A DNA stretch of 64,000 bases. Source: Rhizobium sp. Root1334 (lineage in GTDB: Bacteria > Pseudomonadota > Alphaproteobacteria > Rhizobiales > Rhizobiaceae). Position 1 is the stretch's first letter. Each line of letters starts with the position of its first letter. A model generated the notes under the pieces. That model did no database searches and was not told the DNA's origin. It saw only the letters and a list, made by a program, of their open reading frames with translations. The stretch lies in NCBI RefSeq assembly GCF_001426665.1, contig NZ_LMEY01000003.1, positions 105,856 to 169,855 of the forward strand. Direction: 5' to 3'. The position numbers were made by a program, and so were the translations under genes. Of this stretch, positions 1-9,408 are shown piece by piece.

Positions 1-1238
1 GCAAGGTCGGCGATCCCATCCGCGAGGACATGATCCTGGCCGCGGTCATGACCGATAAGGCGACGGTCGAAATCCCGTCGCCGGTTACCGGTACTGTTCT
101 CTGGCTGGGTGCGGAGATCGGTGACACCGTTGCCGTCAAGGCGCCGCTAGTCCGCATTCAGGTCGCGGGCGAGGGCGGCGAGGTGGAGGCCGTTCCGATG
201 GCGGAAACGGTAACGATTACTCCCTCTTCTCCCCAGCGGGGAGAAGGCGCCCGAAGGGCGGATGAGGGGGACGCTTTGCCCTCTATTCGCCAGCCAGCCC
301 CCTCATCCGGCCCTGCGGGTCTCCCTGCTGGGGAGAAGGGAAGCCGCACTGCCCCCGATACGCTCGCCAAGCCGCTCGCTTCGCCTGCCGTCCGTCTTCG
401 GGCACAGGACGGCGGCATCGACCTCAGGCAGGTGATCGGCACTGGTCCGGCCGGACGCATCACCCACGACGACCTCGACCAATTCCTTGCCCGTGGTGCG
501 CAACCGCAACCAGCACCGACCGGTCTTGCCAAAAAGACCGCCGTCGAGGAGATCAAGGTCACCGGCCTGCGCCGCCGCATTTCTGAAAAGATGGTGCTGG
601 CGACGTCGCGCATTCCGCATATCACCTATGTCGAGGAAATCGACGTCACCGATCTGGAAGACCTGCGGGCGACGATGAACGCCACCCGCAAGCCCGACCA
701 GACGAAGCTGACGATCCTGCCCTTCCTGATGCGCGCGATGGTGAAGACCATTGACGAGCAGCCCGTTGTCAACGCCACCTTCGACGACGACGCGGGCATC
801 GTCAGCCGCCACGCCGCTGTGCATATCGGCATCGCCACCCAGACGCCGGCCGGTCTCACCGTTCCCGTGGTGCGCCATACGGAAGCGCGCGGTATCTGGG
901 ATTGTGCAGCCGAAGTCGTGCGGTTGGCGGAAGCCGCCCGCACAGGATCGGCGCTGCGTGAGGAACTCTCCGGCTCGACCATCACCATCACTTCGCTCGG
1001 CGCCATGGGCGGCATCGCCACCACGCCGATCATCAATCACCCCGAAGTGGCGATCGTCGGTGTCAATAAGATCATGACCCGGCCGGTCTGGGACGGCAGC
1101 CAGTTCATCCCGCGCAAGATGATGAACCTGTCGTCCAGCTTCGACCACCGTGTGGTGGACGGCTGGGATGCGGCGACCTTCGTCCAGCGGATCAAGGCGT
1201 TGCTCGAAACTCCCGCGCTGATTTTCATTGAAAGCTGA
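1..1238 (+). CDS. bkdB: Branched-chain 2-oxoacid dehydrogenase E2 (lipoamide acyltransferase), 5' partial
   Basis: E2 core of the branched-chain 2-oxoacid dehydrogenase complex, moving acyl groups from E1 to CoA in the cytoplasm. The frame is open to the left edge (first full codon at 3), so the N-terminus is missing. The lipoyl domain carries the MTDKA motif with the lipoylated lysine at codon 57-59. A Pro/Ser/Gly-rich linker follows, then the E1/E3-binding domain (about 380-490, ending [15 protein letters not shown]), then the catalytic domain ending in the DHRVVDG motif near 1143. The linker is lengthened by an in-frame palindromic repeat (220-345). The dihydrolipoamide dehydrogenase gene follows after 4 nt. 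Substrate class is inferred from the valine-pathway genes downstream; a general acyltransferase is the only real alternative. Confidence 0.93.
   Translation, partial: KVGDPIREDMILAAVMTDKATVEIPSPVTGTVLWLGAEIGDTVAVKAPLVRIQVAGEGGEVEAVPMAETVTITPSSPQRGEGARRADEGDALPSIRQPAPSSGPAGLPAGEKGSRTAPDTLAKPLASPAVRLRAQDGGIDLRQVIGTGPAGRITHDDLDQFLARGAQPQPAPTGLAKKTAVEEIKVTGLRRRISEKMVLATSRIPHITYVEEIDVTDLEDLRATMNATRKPDQTKLTILPFLMRAMVKTIDEQPVVNATFDDDAGIVSRHAAVHIGIATQTPAGLTVPVVRHTEARGIWDCAAEVVRLAEAARTGSALREELSGSTITITSLGAMGGIATTPIINHPEVAIVGVNKIMTRPVWDGSQFIPRKMMNLSSSFDHRVVDGWDAATFVQRIKALLETPALIFIES
220..345. repeat. Imperfect palindromic repeat inserted in frame in the E2 linker
   Basis: Two arms in inverted orientation flank a short centre. 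The left arm (about 221-270) contains CTCCCCAGCGGGGAGAAGG and GGATGAGGGGG. The right arm (about 298-340) contains CCCCCTCATCCGG and CTGGGGAGAAGGG. Reverse-complementing the left arm gives nearly the right arm, and each arm also holds its own small CCCC/GGGG hairpin. This resembles, from memory, dispersed palindromic elements of Rhizobium and Agrobacterium genomes that normally lie between genes. Here it adds roughly 40 residues between the lipoyl and subunit-binding domains without a stop. I saw no second copy in the window. Confidence 0.8.
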
Positions 1239-1242
1239 GCCC

Positions 1243-2634
1243 ATGAAAGAGATCGTCTGCAAACTTCTCGTCATCGGCGCCGGTCCGGGGGGCTATATTT
1301 GCGCCATCCGGGCCGGGCAGCTCGGAGTCGATACCGTCATCGTCGAAGCCGTCAAGGCCGGTGGTACCTGTCTCAATATCGGCTGCATCCCCTCCAAGGC
1401 GCTGATCCATGCGGCCGAGGAATTCGAAAAAGTCAGCCACATGGCGAGCGCCAAAAGCCCGCTCGGAATTTCCGTCGAGGCACCCAAACTCGATCTTGCC
1501 AAGACCATCGCCTGGAAGGACGGCATCGTTGGACGCCTGAACAGTGGCGTGCTGGGGCTCCTGCGCAAGGCCCGGGTCAAGATCGTCCACGGCCGGGCAA
1601 AATTCCGTGACGGCAAGACCGTCGAGGTCGAGACGGAAACGGGCGTGCAGGTCATCCGCGCCGAAACGATCGTCATCGCCACTGGTTCGGAGCCGGTGGA
1701 ACTGCCATTCCTGCCCTTCGGCGGGCCGGTCATTTCTTCGACGGAAGCGCTGTCCCTGAAAACCGTGCCGCAAAAGCTGGTAGTGGTCGGTGGCGGCTAT
1801 ATCGGCCTTGAGCTGGGCACCGCCTTCGCCAAAATAGGGTCCAAAGTCACCGTCGTTGAAGCGACATCACAAATCCTGCCGCAATATGATGCCGAACTGG
1901 TGAAGCCCGTGGCCAAGCGGTTGGCCGATCTCGGCATCCGTGTTCTGACAGGCGCCAAGGCTAAGGGGCTTTCCGGCAGTGCGCTGCTGATCGAGACCGC
2001 CGAAGGCGCGGAAGAGCAGCTTGCCGCCGACAAGATCCTCGTCACCGTCGGCCGCAAGCCCAGGACGGAAGGCTGGGGGCTGGATGAACTCGACCTTGAT
2101 CGCGCCGGAAAATTCCTGCGCATCGACGACCGCTGCCGCACCTCGATGCGTGGTGTCCATGCGATCGGCGATATCACCGGCGAGCCGATGCTGGCCCACC
2201 GCGCCATGGCGCAGGGCGAGATGGTTGCCGAAATCGTCGCCGGGAAAAAGCGCATATGGGACAAACGCTGCATTCCAGCCGTTTGCTTCACCGACCCGGA
2301 AATCGTCACTGCCGGTCTCTCACCGGATGAGGCGCGGGCGCAGGGCTACGAAATCCGCGTCGGCCAATTCCCGTTTAATGCTAATGGCCGCGCCATGACC
2401 ATGCTCTCGGAAGAAGGCTTCGTTCGCATCGTCGCTCGCGCCGACAGCAACCTCGTCCTCGGCATCCAGGCCGTCGGCTCCGGTGTTTCCGAACTGTCGA
2501 GCGCGTTTGCGCTGGCCATCGAAATGGGAGCCCGCCTCGAAGACATCGCCGCGACGATCCACGCCCACCCGACACGCAGTGAAGGCTTCCAGGAAGCCGC
2601 CTTGAAAGCGCTTGGCCATGCCCTCCATATCTGA
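1243..2634 (+). CDS. lpdV: Dihydrolipoamide dehydrogenase (E3 of the branched-chain complex)
   Basis: FAD-dependent E3, 463 aa, reoxidising the E2 lipoyl group with NAD+. Visible motifs in order: FAD-binding GAGPGGY near the N-terminus, redox-active disulfide in [16 protein letters not shown]-binding [13 protein letters not shown] motif [16 protein letters not shown], and the C-terminal catalytic HAHPTRSEG. The ATG at 1243 is preferred over an in-frame TTG at 1228, because it places [17 protein letters not shown] at the N-terminus as usual for the family. It follows the E2 stop by 4 nt, so translation is probably coupled. It overlaps the next gene by 17 nt. The lpdV name (rather than lpdA) rests on the operon context. 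Confidence 0.94.
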   Translation: MKEIVCKLLVIGAGPGGYICAIRAGQLGVDTVIVEAVKAGGTCLNIGCIPSKALIHAAEEFEKVSHMASAKSPLGISVEAPKLDLAKTIAWKDGIVGRLNSGVLGLLRKARVKIVHGRAKFRDGKTVEVETETGVQVIRAETIVIATGSEPVELPFLPFGGPVISSTEALSLKTVPQKLVVVGGGYIGLELGTAFAKIGSKVTVVEATSQILPQYDAELVKPVAKRLADLGIRVLTGAKAKGLSGSALLIETAEGAEEQLAADKILVTVGRKPRTEGWGLDELDLDRAGKFLRIDDRCRTSMRGVHAIGDITGEPMLAHRAMAQGEMVAEIVAGKKRIWDKRCIPAVCFTDPEIVTAGLSPDEARAQGYEIRVGQFPFNANGRAMTMLSEEGFVRIVARADSNLVLGIQAVGSGVSELSSAFALAIEMGARLEDIAATIHAHPTRSEGFQEAALKALGHALHI

Positions 2635-3721
2635 CACCCGTGCGACGGAAGCCGAAACGCTGGTCGAGCGTCACGGCGCGCTCGGCCGCATCCGGCTCAA
2701 TCGGCCAAAGGCGCTCAACAGCCTGACGCTGCAGATGGTGCGCGACATGGAGGTAGCACTCGACGGCTTCGAGCGCGATCTGGGCGTCGCTGCGGTGCTT
2801 GTCACGGGCGAGGGCGAACGCGGTCTCTGCGCCGGTGGCGATATCCGCGCCATCTATGACGGCGGCAAAGCCGGATCGGACGCGCCAACGACATTCTGGC
2901 GCGAAGAATACAAGCTCAACGCCCGTATCGGTCATTATCCCAAGCCTTATATCGTCGTCATGGACGGCATTGTCATGGGCGGCGGTGTCGGCATCTCCGT
3001 TTATGGCAGCCACCGGATCGTTACCGAGCGGACTCGGTTTGCCATGCCGGAAACCGGCATTGGGTTTTTTCCGGATGTGGGTGGATCATGGTTCCTGACG
3101 CGTCAGGCCGGTGAACTCGGCACCTATGTCGGCTTGACTGGCGAACCGCTGGGGGCTGCCGACGCGATCCTCGCAGGCCTTGCTGATATTTTTATCCGCT
3201 CCGAGCGGCTTCCAGAGTTGATCGAGGCTTTGGCATCATTGCCTGCTGACAGCCCGCACGAAGCCGTTTCAGCCACCACCGCAAGCTTTTCGGAGGCGCC
3301 GCCAGTAGGCGTTCTGGAAGCGCAACAACGGGTTATCGATCGTCTCTTCGCCTTTGACACGATCGAAGGCATTCTGGAGGCGCTGTGCCGGGACAACAGT
3401 CCTTTTGCTGAAAAGATTTTATCCGTTCTCTCGACAAAATCGCCGCTCAGTCTCAACGTCACGTTGCGGTTGTTGCGGCTTGGCAAACATGCCGAACGTC
3501 TGGAAGATTGCCTCGAACGGGAGTTCGCTGCGACGGCTGCGGTTCTGACCAGCCATGATTTCTACGAGGGTGTGCGGGCCGCCGTGATCGACAAGGATCG
3601 CAATCCGCAATGGCGGCCAGCGCGGCTTGCCGATGTCACCGCAGCCGATGTCGATGCCTATTTCCAGCCATCCGCGCAACCGCTGTTTGCAGACAAGATC
3701 AGGGAAGGATCACCAGCATGA
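2618..3721 (+). CDS. 3-hydroxyisobutyryl-CoA hydrolase (enoyl-CoA hydratase/isomerase family)
   Basis: Crotonase-fold protein of 367 aa, the usual length for 3-hydroxyisobutyryl-CoA hydrolase and about 100 aa longer than a plain enoyl-CoA hydratase. It would hydrolyse 3-hydroxyisobutyryl-CoA in valine degradation. Family motifs: [11 protein letters not shown] (oxyanion hole), [14 protein letters not shown], and [14 protein letters not shown] with the catalytic acidic residues. The ATG at 2618 lies inside the end of lpdV. A TTG two codons upstream is less likely. The stop overlaps the next start as ATGA, and the next gene makes the following pathway enzyme, which supports the assignment. Confidence 0.9.
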   Translation: MPSISDTRATEAETLVERHGALGRIRLNRPKALNSLTLQMVRDMEVALDGFERDLGVAAVLVTGEGERGLCAGGDIRAIYDGGKAGSDAPTTFWREEYKLNARIGHYPKPYIVVMDGIVMGGGVGISVYGSHRIVTERTRFAMPETGIGFFPDVGGSWFLTRQAGELGTYVGLTGEPLGAADAILAGLADIFIRSERLPELIEALASLPADSPHEAVSATTASFSEAPPVGVLEAQQRVIDRLFAFDTIEGILEALCRDNSPFAEKILSVLSTKSPLSLNVTLRLLRLGKHAERLEDCLEREFAATAAVLTSHDFYEGVRAAVIDKDRNPQWRPARLADVTAADVDAYFQPSAQPLFADKIREGSPA

Positions 3722-4608
3722 CGATCGGCTTTATTGGTCTCGGTCACATGGGCGGCCCGATGGCTGCCAATCTCGTCAAGGCAGGCCATGTGGTGAGGGG
3801 ATTCGACCTCGCCCAGCCTCTATTGGACGAAGCGCGCAGCAAGGGCATCACCGCCTGCGCGTCGCTCGCCGAAGCGATTGCGGGCGCCGATACCGTCATC
3901 ACCATGCTTCCTGCTGGTAAACACGTCCTGTCGGTCTGGCAGGAGCTTCTGACCTTGGTGCCATCCGGCACACTTTTGATCGATTGCTCGACCATCGACA
4001 TCGACAGCGCCCGTGCGGCGCATGACATGGCGGCGGCAGAAGGCTGCCCCTCGCTTGATGCGCCCGTATCCGGCGGAACCGGCGGCGCCACGGCGGGCAC
4101 GCTGACCTTCATGATCGGCGGCGAACGGGATGTTTTTGCGAAGTCCCAGCCAATCTTTGCGGCGATGGGCAAAAAAATCATCCATTGCGGTGGTATGGCT
4201 GCCGGACAGGCCGCGAAGATCTGCAACAACATGATCCTCGGCATCAGCATGATTGCGGTCGGCGAAGCTTTCGTGCTTGGCGAAAAACTCGGCCTCTCGC
4301 ATCAGGCGCTGTTTGATGTCGCCTCGGTATCGTCAGGCCAATGCTGGTCACTGACCACCTATTGCCCAGTTCCCGGACCTGTCCCTACATCACCTGCCAA
4401 CAATGACTACAAGCCGGGTTTTGCCGGTGCGCTGATGCTGAAGGATCTGAAGCTGTCGCAGGAGGCGGCGCAATCCGCAGGCGCTACCACGCCGCTTGGC
4501 GCCAAGGCCGCAGAGCTCTATGCGCTGTTCAACGAACTCGGAAATGCCGACAAGGATTTTTCCGGCATCATCAACATGCTAAGGCAACAGTCCGGCGACA
4601 TCGCCTGA
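3718..4608 (+). CDS. mmsB: 3-hydroxyisobutyrate dehydrogenase
   Basis: NAD+-dependent oxidation of 3-hydroxyisobutyrate to methylmalonate semialdehyde, 296 aa. N-terminal Rossmann motif [16 protein letters not shown], substrate motif [11 protein letters not shown], and the catalytic lysine in [11 protein letters not shown], all typical of the beta-hydroxyacid dehydrogenase family. The start is fixed by the ATGA overlap with the hydrolase stop and by the AGGGAAGG ribosome site at about 3701-3708. An open frame extends further upstream but lies within the previous gene. Together with its neighbours it completes the lower valine pathway. Confidence 0.94.
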   Translation: MTIGFIGLGHMGGPMAANLVKAGHVVRGFDLAQPLLDEARSKGITACASLAEAIAGADTVITMLPAGKHVLSVWQELLTLVPSGTLLIDCSTIDIDSARAAHDMAAAEGCPSLDAPVSGGTGGATAGTLTFMIGGERDVFAKSQPIFAAMGKKIIHCGGMAAGQAAKICNNMILGISMIAVGEAFVLGEKLGLSHQALFDVASVSSGQCWSLTTYCPVPGPVPTSPANNDYKPGFAGALMLKDLKLSQEAAQSAGATTPLGAKAAELYALFNELGNADKDFSGIINMLRQQSGDIA

Positions 4609-4642
4609 CCAAGCCCGAAACGTCCGCAAGAGGATCACGCCA

Positions 4643-5413
4643 ATGGAAAACCCGATCATCGTCGAACAGCAGGACCGGGTCGTCATCGTCACGCTGAACC
4701 GGCCTGCTGCCCGCAACGCGCTCAACTCCGAGATCATGAATGCTCTGGCGAGCGACCTTGCACCGCTTGATCGCGATCCCGGTGTCGGCTGTTTTGTGCT
4801 GAAGGGGTCCGACAAGGCCTTTGCGGCCGGCGCCGACATCAAGGAGATGGCTGACAAGTCGTTCCCCGACATGTTCGGCGAGGATTTCTTTGCCGCCTGG
4901 GACAAGTTTGCGTCGTTCCGCACGCCAAAAATTGCCGCCGTCTCCGGCTATGCGCTTGGCGGCGGTTGCGAGCTGGCAATGATGTGCGACATGATCTTTG
5001 CCGCCGACACGGCGATGTTCGGCCAACCCGAAATCAAGCTGGGCGTCATCCCCGGCATGGGCGGTTCGCAGCGGCTGACGAAACTGGTCGGCAAGGCGAA
5101 GGCGATGGACATGATCCTGACCGGCCGGATGATGGATGCGACCGAGGCCGAACGCTGCGGCCTCGTCGCACGTGTGCTCCCGGCGGAAAAACTGCTGGAG
5201 GAAACGCTGACGGCCGCTCAAACGATTGCGGGATACGGCAAGGCCGCCACGATGGCGGCGCGAGAAGCCGTCGACCGCGCGCTCGAAGGTGGCTTGCGCG
5301 AAGGCATCCTGTTCGAACGCCGCATTTTTCACGCGCTGTTCGCCACACAGGACCAGAAGGAAGGCATGGCGGCTTTCATTGAAAAACGGCCGGCGCAATT
5401 CCAGGGGAAGTAG
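4643..5413 (+). CDS. Enoyl-CoA hydratase
   Basis: Crotonase-family hydratase, 256 aa, expected to hydrate 2-enoyl-CoA esters (methacrylyl-CoA or tiglyl-CoA in this operon). Both catalytic glutamates are in recognisable contexts: [15 protein letters not shown] and [15 protein letters not shown]. The oxyanion-hole segment is [11 protein letters not shown] ribosome site AAGAGGA precedes the ATG. It is the last gene of the branched-chain catabolic operon; 34 nt separate it from mmsB. No convincing terminator is visible in the 236 nt after the stop. Confidence 0.92.
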   Translation: MENPIIVEQQDRVVIVTLNRPAARNALNSEIMNALASDLAPLDRDPGVGCFVLKGSDKAFAAGADIKEMADKSFPDMFGEDFFAAWDKFASFRTPKIAAVSGYALGGGCELAMMCDMIFAADTAMFGQPEIKLGVIPGMGGSQRLTKLVGKAKAMDMILTGRMMDATEAERCGLVARVLPAEKLLEETLTAAQTIAGYGKAATMAAREAVDRALEGGLREGILFERRIFHALFATQDQKEGMAAFIEKRPAQFQGK

Positions 5414-5649
5414 AAGGCGATATGGACAAAGCCAGCCTACTGAGCGTCAAAAACAACTGAATGCCGTGTGCGCCCTCGGTTCGGCCCATCCGCGTAGCGA
5501 TCTTGGAAACTGAGGTTTGGTAATTCCAATCTCCTAAATCCGCTTCGAATGGCAAACTTCTTCAAAGCTCACAGCAAGCTCAGCCCCGGAGAGCCGTGCA
5601 ATATCGAAACCGGTCCGGCGAGCAATGATGCCCGCCGCACCTGTTTCTG

Positions 5650-5877
5650 CTACTCGGCCATCAAGCCGTCGAAAACCTCCAGCATTGCATCCGCGATGGC
5701 CTTGCCGAGTGCGGCGCCATTTTCCTGCAGGGCTTCCTCGTTCATGTCGCGGGCAGCCAGCGCTAGCGCCGCACCTTCAGCCATGACGATCTCTTGCGCG
5801 CGCTGAATTGCCCAAAGCGCAAAATCGCTTCTGCCATTGATTTCCACGGTTTCCATATCGATTTCCATTCCTGCCAT
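5650..5877 (-). CDS. Small hypothetical protein, 75 aa
   Basis: Not recognised. A 75-residue acidic, alanine-rich protein beginning MAGMEIDMETVEING and predicted largely helical, with no signal peptide, cysteines or known motif. The N-terminus has three in-frame methionines, so the start is uncertain. It is oriented opposite to the enoyl-CoA hydratase upstream and divergent from acylphosphatase. It is preferred over the overlapping plus-strand frame, which is Ser/Ala-rich low-complexity coding typical of an antisense shadow. Judged real on composition and isolation only. Confidence 0.5.
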   Translation of the reverse strand: MAGMEIDMETVEINGRSDFALWAIQRAQEIVMAEGAALALAARDMNEEALQENGAALGKAIADAMLEVFDGLMAE

Positions 5878-6005
5878 CGTGCCGGGAGCCTAGCGTTTCA
5901 GCCTGACCCATCTTCCCATAGCAGGGGAGAGCAGCGTTGGGAAAGACGCTTGTAATCTTCGATGTCCGCTCCAGATTGTTGTGACTGGAATTGATGGAGG
6001 CGGTC

Positions 6006-6290
6006 ATGACGGAGGAAGCAAAAGCGGTATTGGTCCGCATAACCGGGCATGTTCAGGGTGTCGGCTTCCGGTTCTGGACGCGGGGGCAGGCGCAAAGGCT
6101 CGGTCTGTCGGGTTGGGTCCGCAACGAAACCGATGGCACCGTGGCGGCCTTGATCTGCGGTCCAGCCGCAGCCGTTGCTGCCATGCTGGAGCGCTGCTGG
6201 ACCGGCCCTTCCGGTGCATCCGTTACCGATGTCCGGTCGGAGATGACGTCGCTTGACGAGGAACCGGTAGGATTTCGCATCACGAAATAA
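6006..6290 (+). CDS. acyP: Acylphosphatase
   Basis: Small cytosolic enzyme of 94 aa hydrolysing acyl phosphates. The signature VRITGHVQGVGFRFW contains the phosphate-binding arginine, and GWVRNETDGTV contains the catalytic asparagine; length is normal for the family. The ATG at 6006 is chosen over TTG 5991 and ATG 5994 because GGAGG at 5996-6000 is correctly spaced for it. The gene stands alone, with about 230 nt to the next gene. Confidence 0.93.
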   Translation: MTEEAKAVLVRITGHVQGVGFRFWTRGQAQRLGLSGWVRNETDGTVAALICGPAAAVAAMLERCWTGPSGASVTDVRSEMTSLDEEPVGFRITK

Positions 6291-6521
6291 TCGGCCAAAA
6301 CGGCGCGAGGAAAATCCTTCAAGCCATTGTTTTTATATAAATTTACAGAAATTTATCCGATTTGCTTTCAAAGCCGTTGGGCCGAGTCATCTAGCAGGTG
6401 CAGCAATATTTACTTGTCGATGGCGCAATGCAGCAATAAAAGGAAGTCGTATTTTTGCGGTCAGTCATAAACGGGGAACCATACACGCAGACCTTCGATT
6501 CATGAACAACAGGAGACTTCC

Positions 6522-6773
6522 ATGTCCATTGCAGTCAACAACTTCGACACCCTTGGCCTCGGCGCAATTGCAGGCGGAACAGTTGCCTCACGCGTCAAAG
6601 CCTATCGCGAATCCGCCGGGTACAGCATTGAGGATCTCGCCGTGACCTGCGGGCTGGCGAATTCCGAGATTACAGCGATTGAAGATGGCAACGATGCCGA
6701 TCCGGCCAAGTTGAGAAGAATTGCCGCCGCACTCCAGGTCTCCCTATCTGCCTTGTTGGAAACCGAAGTCTAA
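6522..6773 (+). CDS. XRE-family helix-turn-helix protein, 83 aa
   Basis: Compact single-domain DNA-binding protein. Residues about 22-80 match the lambda-repressor-like fold: VASRVKAYRESAGYSIEDLA, then a recognition segment around CGLANSEITAIEDGN, then LRRIAAALQVSLSALL. There is no effector or multimerisation domain. AGGAGA at 6511-6516 precedes the ATG by 5 nt. It shares architecture with the 96-aa XRE protein at 45132-45422, but the two are clearly diverged. Target unknown. Confidence 0.85.
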   Translation: MSIAVNNFDTLGLGAIAGGTVASRVKAYRESAGYSIEDLAVTCGLANSEITAIEDGNDADPAKLRRIAAALQVSLSALLETEV

Positions 6774-7051
6774 ACCGGTTGCGCTCCCCGCCGCCTTGCG
6801 GTTAGCCTGCGGCCGGATGAGCTTTTGAAACCGTTCCAGGTGTGTTGCGCTTCAGCAACCGCCTCCCCCGGTGCGGCCGAGCAGAAACCCTAAACTCCGT
6901 CACTACTCCGAATATGTATCGACCGGTTGCTTGCCGCCAAGCGCCGGACGGGCGTCAGCCATTCATCTGCAAACGCCGGCATCGCAGGCTTGTTCTGCCC
7001 ACGGTCCCGCCTCGGGCGGCCGTGATTTAATCGTGGCAGTCAGCGCGCTGA
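6774..7051. other. Gene-free stretch upstream of the iron ABC operon
   Basis: No supported gene. A hairpin with CACGG (7000-7004) and CCGTG (7020-7024) arms around an inner CCGCC/GGCGG stem is followed by ATTTAATC. It could act as a weak terminator shielding the iron operon from upstream transcription. Open frames here are short and lack ribosome sites. Confidence 0.4.
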
Positions 7052-7080
7052 TTGTCTTTTCCAGAAAATATACTGATAAC
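7052..7080 (+). promoter_or_regulatory. Candidate sigma-70-type promoter of the ferric ABC operon
   Basis: TTGTCT (7052-7057), a 17-nt spacer and GATAAC (7075-7080) lie 75 nt upstream of the fbpC start. The spacer is AT-rich. I could not assign an Irr, RirA or Fur box with confidence, so iron control is inferred from the genes, not from a site. Confidence 0.4.
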
Positions 7081-7154
7081 GGGCTCGAACGCTGAGTCGT
7101 CTCTGCCGCCTGCCGGGCGGTTCTCTACTGCGTAAAGAGGAACTGGATAGGATT

Positions 7155-8210
7155 TTGACGCCGAACGCCAAGGACCGGACGCTTGAGCTCCACAATGTAA
7201 GCCGCAGTTTCGGCGCAACAGTCGCGCTTGACGACGTGTCGCTGACAATTGCGTCCGGTGAAATCATCTGCCTCGTCGGTCAATCCGGCTGCGGAAAATC
7301 GACATTGCTGCGTATGATCGCTGGGGTGGACACTGTCGATGGCGGCCGTATCCTGCTCAACGATCAGGAGATTTCTGGTCCGGCACATTTCGTCGAACCG
7401 GAAGACCGCAAGATTGGTTTCGTGTTCCAGGACTATGCACTCTTTCCGCATCTGACGGTCGAACAGAATATCCAGTTCGGCCTGAAGCGTCGCTCGAAAC
7501 AGGAGGCTGCTGCCAGAACGGCCGATGTTATCGCGCATATTGGCATCGCGCATCTGAAGGGGCGATATCCGCATATGCTGTCGGGTGGAGAGCAGCAGCG
7601 TGTAGCGCTTGCCCGCGCTCTGGCTCCGCAGCCGGACATCCTGCTGATGGATGAACCGTTTTCCAACCTTGACCGTGGATTGAGGGAAAAGGTCCGCGAT
7701 GAAACGCTGTCGCTTCTGAGAGGCCTTGGAACCACGGTCATTATGGTCACGCATGACCCTGAAGAAGCGCTCTCGGCGGGCGACCGGGTTGTGTTGATGA
7801 AGGCTGGCAAGATCGTTCAGGCCGGATCGGGTTACGACCTGCATGATCGGCCGGTTTCTCCTTATGCCGCCGAGTTCTTCTGCGCTTTCAATCGGATTTC
7901 CGGCGTTTATCGCAACGGACATGTTGAAACCGCGATTGGCCGGTTTGCGCAGGTGCTTGACGCACGCGACGGGACGCCGTCGATGCTCTATATCCGCCCG
8001 CAGGGAATTACGGTCTCGCGCGGTCCGGGAGATTTTTCCGGGGAAGTGAAAAATCGGACGTTCCTTGGCGAGGTCGAACAGCTTGCCATTGCCGTCAAGG
8101 GGCTGGAACAGCCGTTGCAAGTCCGCACAATGCATCGCTTGCCGTCCGGAATAGAGACGGTCGGCCTGACCGTTCTGCCAGACAGCTGGCTGGTTTTCCC
8201 GGCAGCGTAG
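7155..8210 (+). CDS. fbpC: Ferric iron ABC importer, ATP-binding protein
   Basis: Cytoplasmic ATPase of a ferric-iron importer, 351 aa. Walker A GQSGCGKST, signature LSGGEQQ, Walker B ILLMDEPFSNLD and the switch histidine in MVTHDPEEA are all intact. The last 110 residues form the regulatory TOBE-like region usual for FbpC/PotA-type ATPases. It starts with TTG at 7155, supported by a GGATAGG ribosome site 3-4 nt upstream and by the family-typical start of homology a few residues in. Gene order is ATPase, binding protein, permease. Confidence 0.88.
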   Translation: MTPNAKDRTLELHNVSRSFGATVALDDVSLTIASGEIICLVGQSGCGKSTLLRMIAGVDTVDGGRILLNDQEISGPAHFVEPEDRKIGFVFQDYALFPHLTVEQNIQFGLKRRSKQEAAARTADVIAHIGIAHLKGRYPHMLSGGEQQRVALARALAPQPDILLMDEPFSNLDRGLREKVRDETLSLLRGLGTTVIMVTHDPEEALSAGDRVVLMKAGKIVQAGSGYDLHDRPVSPYAAEFFCAFNRISGVYRNGHVETAIGRFAQVLDARDGTPSMLYIRPQGITVSRGPGDFSGEVKNRTFLGEVEQLAIAVKGLEQPLQVRTMHRLPSGIETVGLTVLPDSWLVFPAA

Positions 8211-8235
8211 AGGCGGGTGCTTTATCGGCATGCCT

Positions 8236-8262
8236 GTTTACGGTAAATTTGCCTGCGTAAAC
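8236..8262. promoter_or_regulatory. Inverted repeat between fbpC and fbpA
   Basis: Perfect 7-bp arms GTTTACG (8236-8242) and CGTAAAC (8256-8262) flank 13 nt. TTGACT follows directly at 8263, but no good -10 is seen at normal spacing. It could be an operator for an internal promoter ahead of the binding-protein gene; the regulator is unknown. Confidence 0.35.
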
Positions 8263-8320
8263 TTGACTGCTTTCATCAATTAATGCTCGACAGCTGGCAT
8301 TGTTCACCTGGAGAGATTTA

Positions 8321-9343
8321 ATGAACACGTCAAGCATCGCAAAATCCACCCTGTTTACGGCGTCATTGCTCCTCAGCACGAGCGCTGTCTCGGCTGCTGA
8401 ACTCAACATCTACACGACCCGCGAGCCGGGCCTCATCCAGCCGCTGCTCGATTCTTTCACGGCCGCGACAGGCACCAAGGTCAACACGGTCTTCATGAAG
8501 GACGGTTTGGCTGAGCGCGTCGCCACCGAAGGCGCAAGCTCGCCGGCCGACATTCTGATGACCGTCGATGCCGGCAATCTCATCGATCTCGTCGAAAAGG
8601 GCATCACCCAGCCGGTCGAATCCACCGTTCTGACAGAATCGATTCCCGCGCAGCTGCGTGACGCCAGCGGCCACTGGTTCGCACTGTCGATGCGCGCCCG
8701 CGTTATCTATGCGGCGAAGGACCTCGATCTCGCATCCGTCACCTATGAAGACCTGGCGGATCCGAAGTGGAAGGGCAAGATTTGCATTCGCTCCGGCCAG
8801 CACCCGTACAACACGGCCCTGTTTGCCGATCACATCGCCCATTACGGCGCCGAAGCCACTGAAAAGTGGCTGACGGGCCTGAAGGACAACCTGGCCCGCA
8901 AGGCAGCTGGTGGCGACCGCGACGGCGCCAAGGACATTCTCGGCGGCGTTTGCGATATCGCCATTGCCAATTCCTACTATGTTGGCCTGATGCGCTCCGG
9001 CAAGGGCGGCGAAGAGCAGGCCACCTGGGCCAATGCCATCAAGGTTGTCCTGCCGACGTTCAAGGACGGCGGTACGCAGGTCAATATCAGCGGCGCGGCC
9101 GTCGCCAAGAACGCACCGAACAAGGCCGAGGCCGTCAAGCTTCTGGAATATCTCGTCTCCGACGAAGCCCAGAAGATCTACGCGGAAGCCAATTTCGAAT
9201 ATCCGGTCAAGACCGGTGCAACGGTCGATCCGATTATCGCCTCGTTCGGTGAACTGAAGATCGATCCGAAGCCGCTGACGGAAATCGTCAGCCATCGCAA
9301 GCAGGCGAGCGAACTGGTCGACAAGGTCGGCTTCGATAACTAA
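8321..9343 (+). CDS. fbpA: Ferric iron ABC importer, periplasmic binding protein
   Basis: Periplasmic Fe(III)-binding protein, 340 aa, with a cleavable signal peptide ending near SAVSAAE (residue 27). It carries the paired tyrosines NSYY (residues 217-220) that coordinate iron in FbpA/FutA proteins, plus the family motif LADPKWKGKICIRSG. This contrasts with the related protein at 25864, where the same position reads IDFF. The start is ATG 8321 with GGAGAG at 8310-8315; an ATG 21 nt upstream is disfavoured. A strong terminator follows, so the binding protein is probably made in excess over the permease. Confidence 0.92.
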   Translation: MNTSSIAKSTLFTASLLLSTSAVSAAELNIYTTREPGLIQPLLDSFTAATGTKVNTVFMKDGLAERVATEGASSPADILMTVDAGNLIDLVEKGITQPVESTVLTESIPAQLRDASGHWFALSMRARVIYAAKDLDLASVTYEDLADPKWKGKICIRSGQHPYNTALFADHIAHYGAEATEKWLTGLKDNLARKAAGGDRDGAKDILGGVCDIAIANSYYVGLMRSGKGGEEQATWANAIKVVLPTFKDGGTQVNISGAAVAKNAPNKAEAVKLLEYLVSDEAQKIYAEANFEYPVKTGATVDPIIASFGELKIDPKPLTEIVSHRKQASELVDKVGFDN

Positions 9344-9354
9344 AGACAGGAAGG

Positions 9355-9383
9355 CGCCCGCGGTCTCGCGGGCGTCTTTTCTT
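9355..9383 (+). terminator. Intrinsic terminator/attenuator between fbpA and fbpB
   Basis: CGCCCGCG (9355-9362), loop GTCT and CGCGGGCG (9367-9374) form a perfect 8-bp stem followed by TCTTTTCTT. Lying inside the operon, it should reduce permease transcription relative to the binding protein. Confidence 0.8.
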
Positions 9384-9408
9384 CTGCCCAAGGGATGGAT
9401 TTCTATCG

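Noticed and set aside
303..1274. Long open frame on the minus strand across the E2 gene
   Set aside because: Composition is the antisense of a high-GC coding sequence, with no ribosome site or family motif; the plus-strand E2 motifs are unambiguous.
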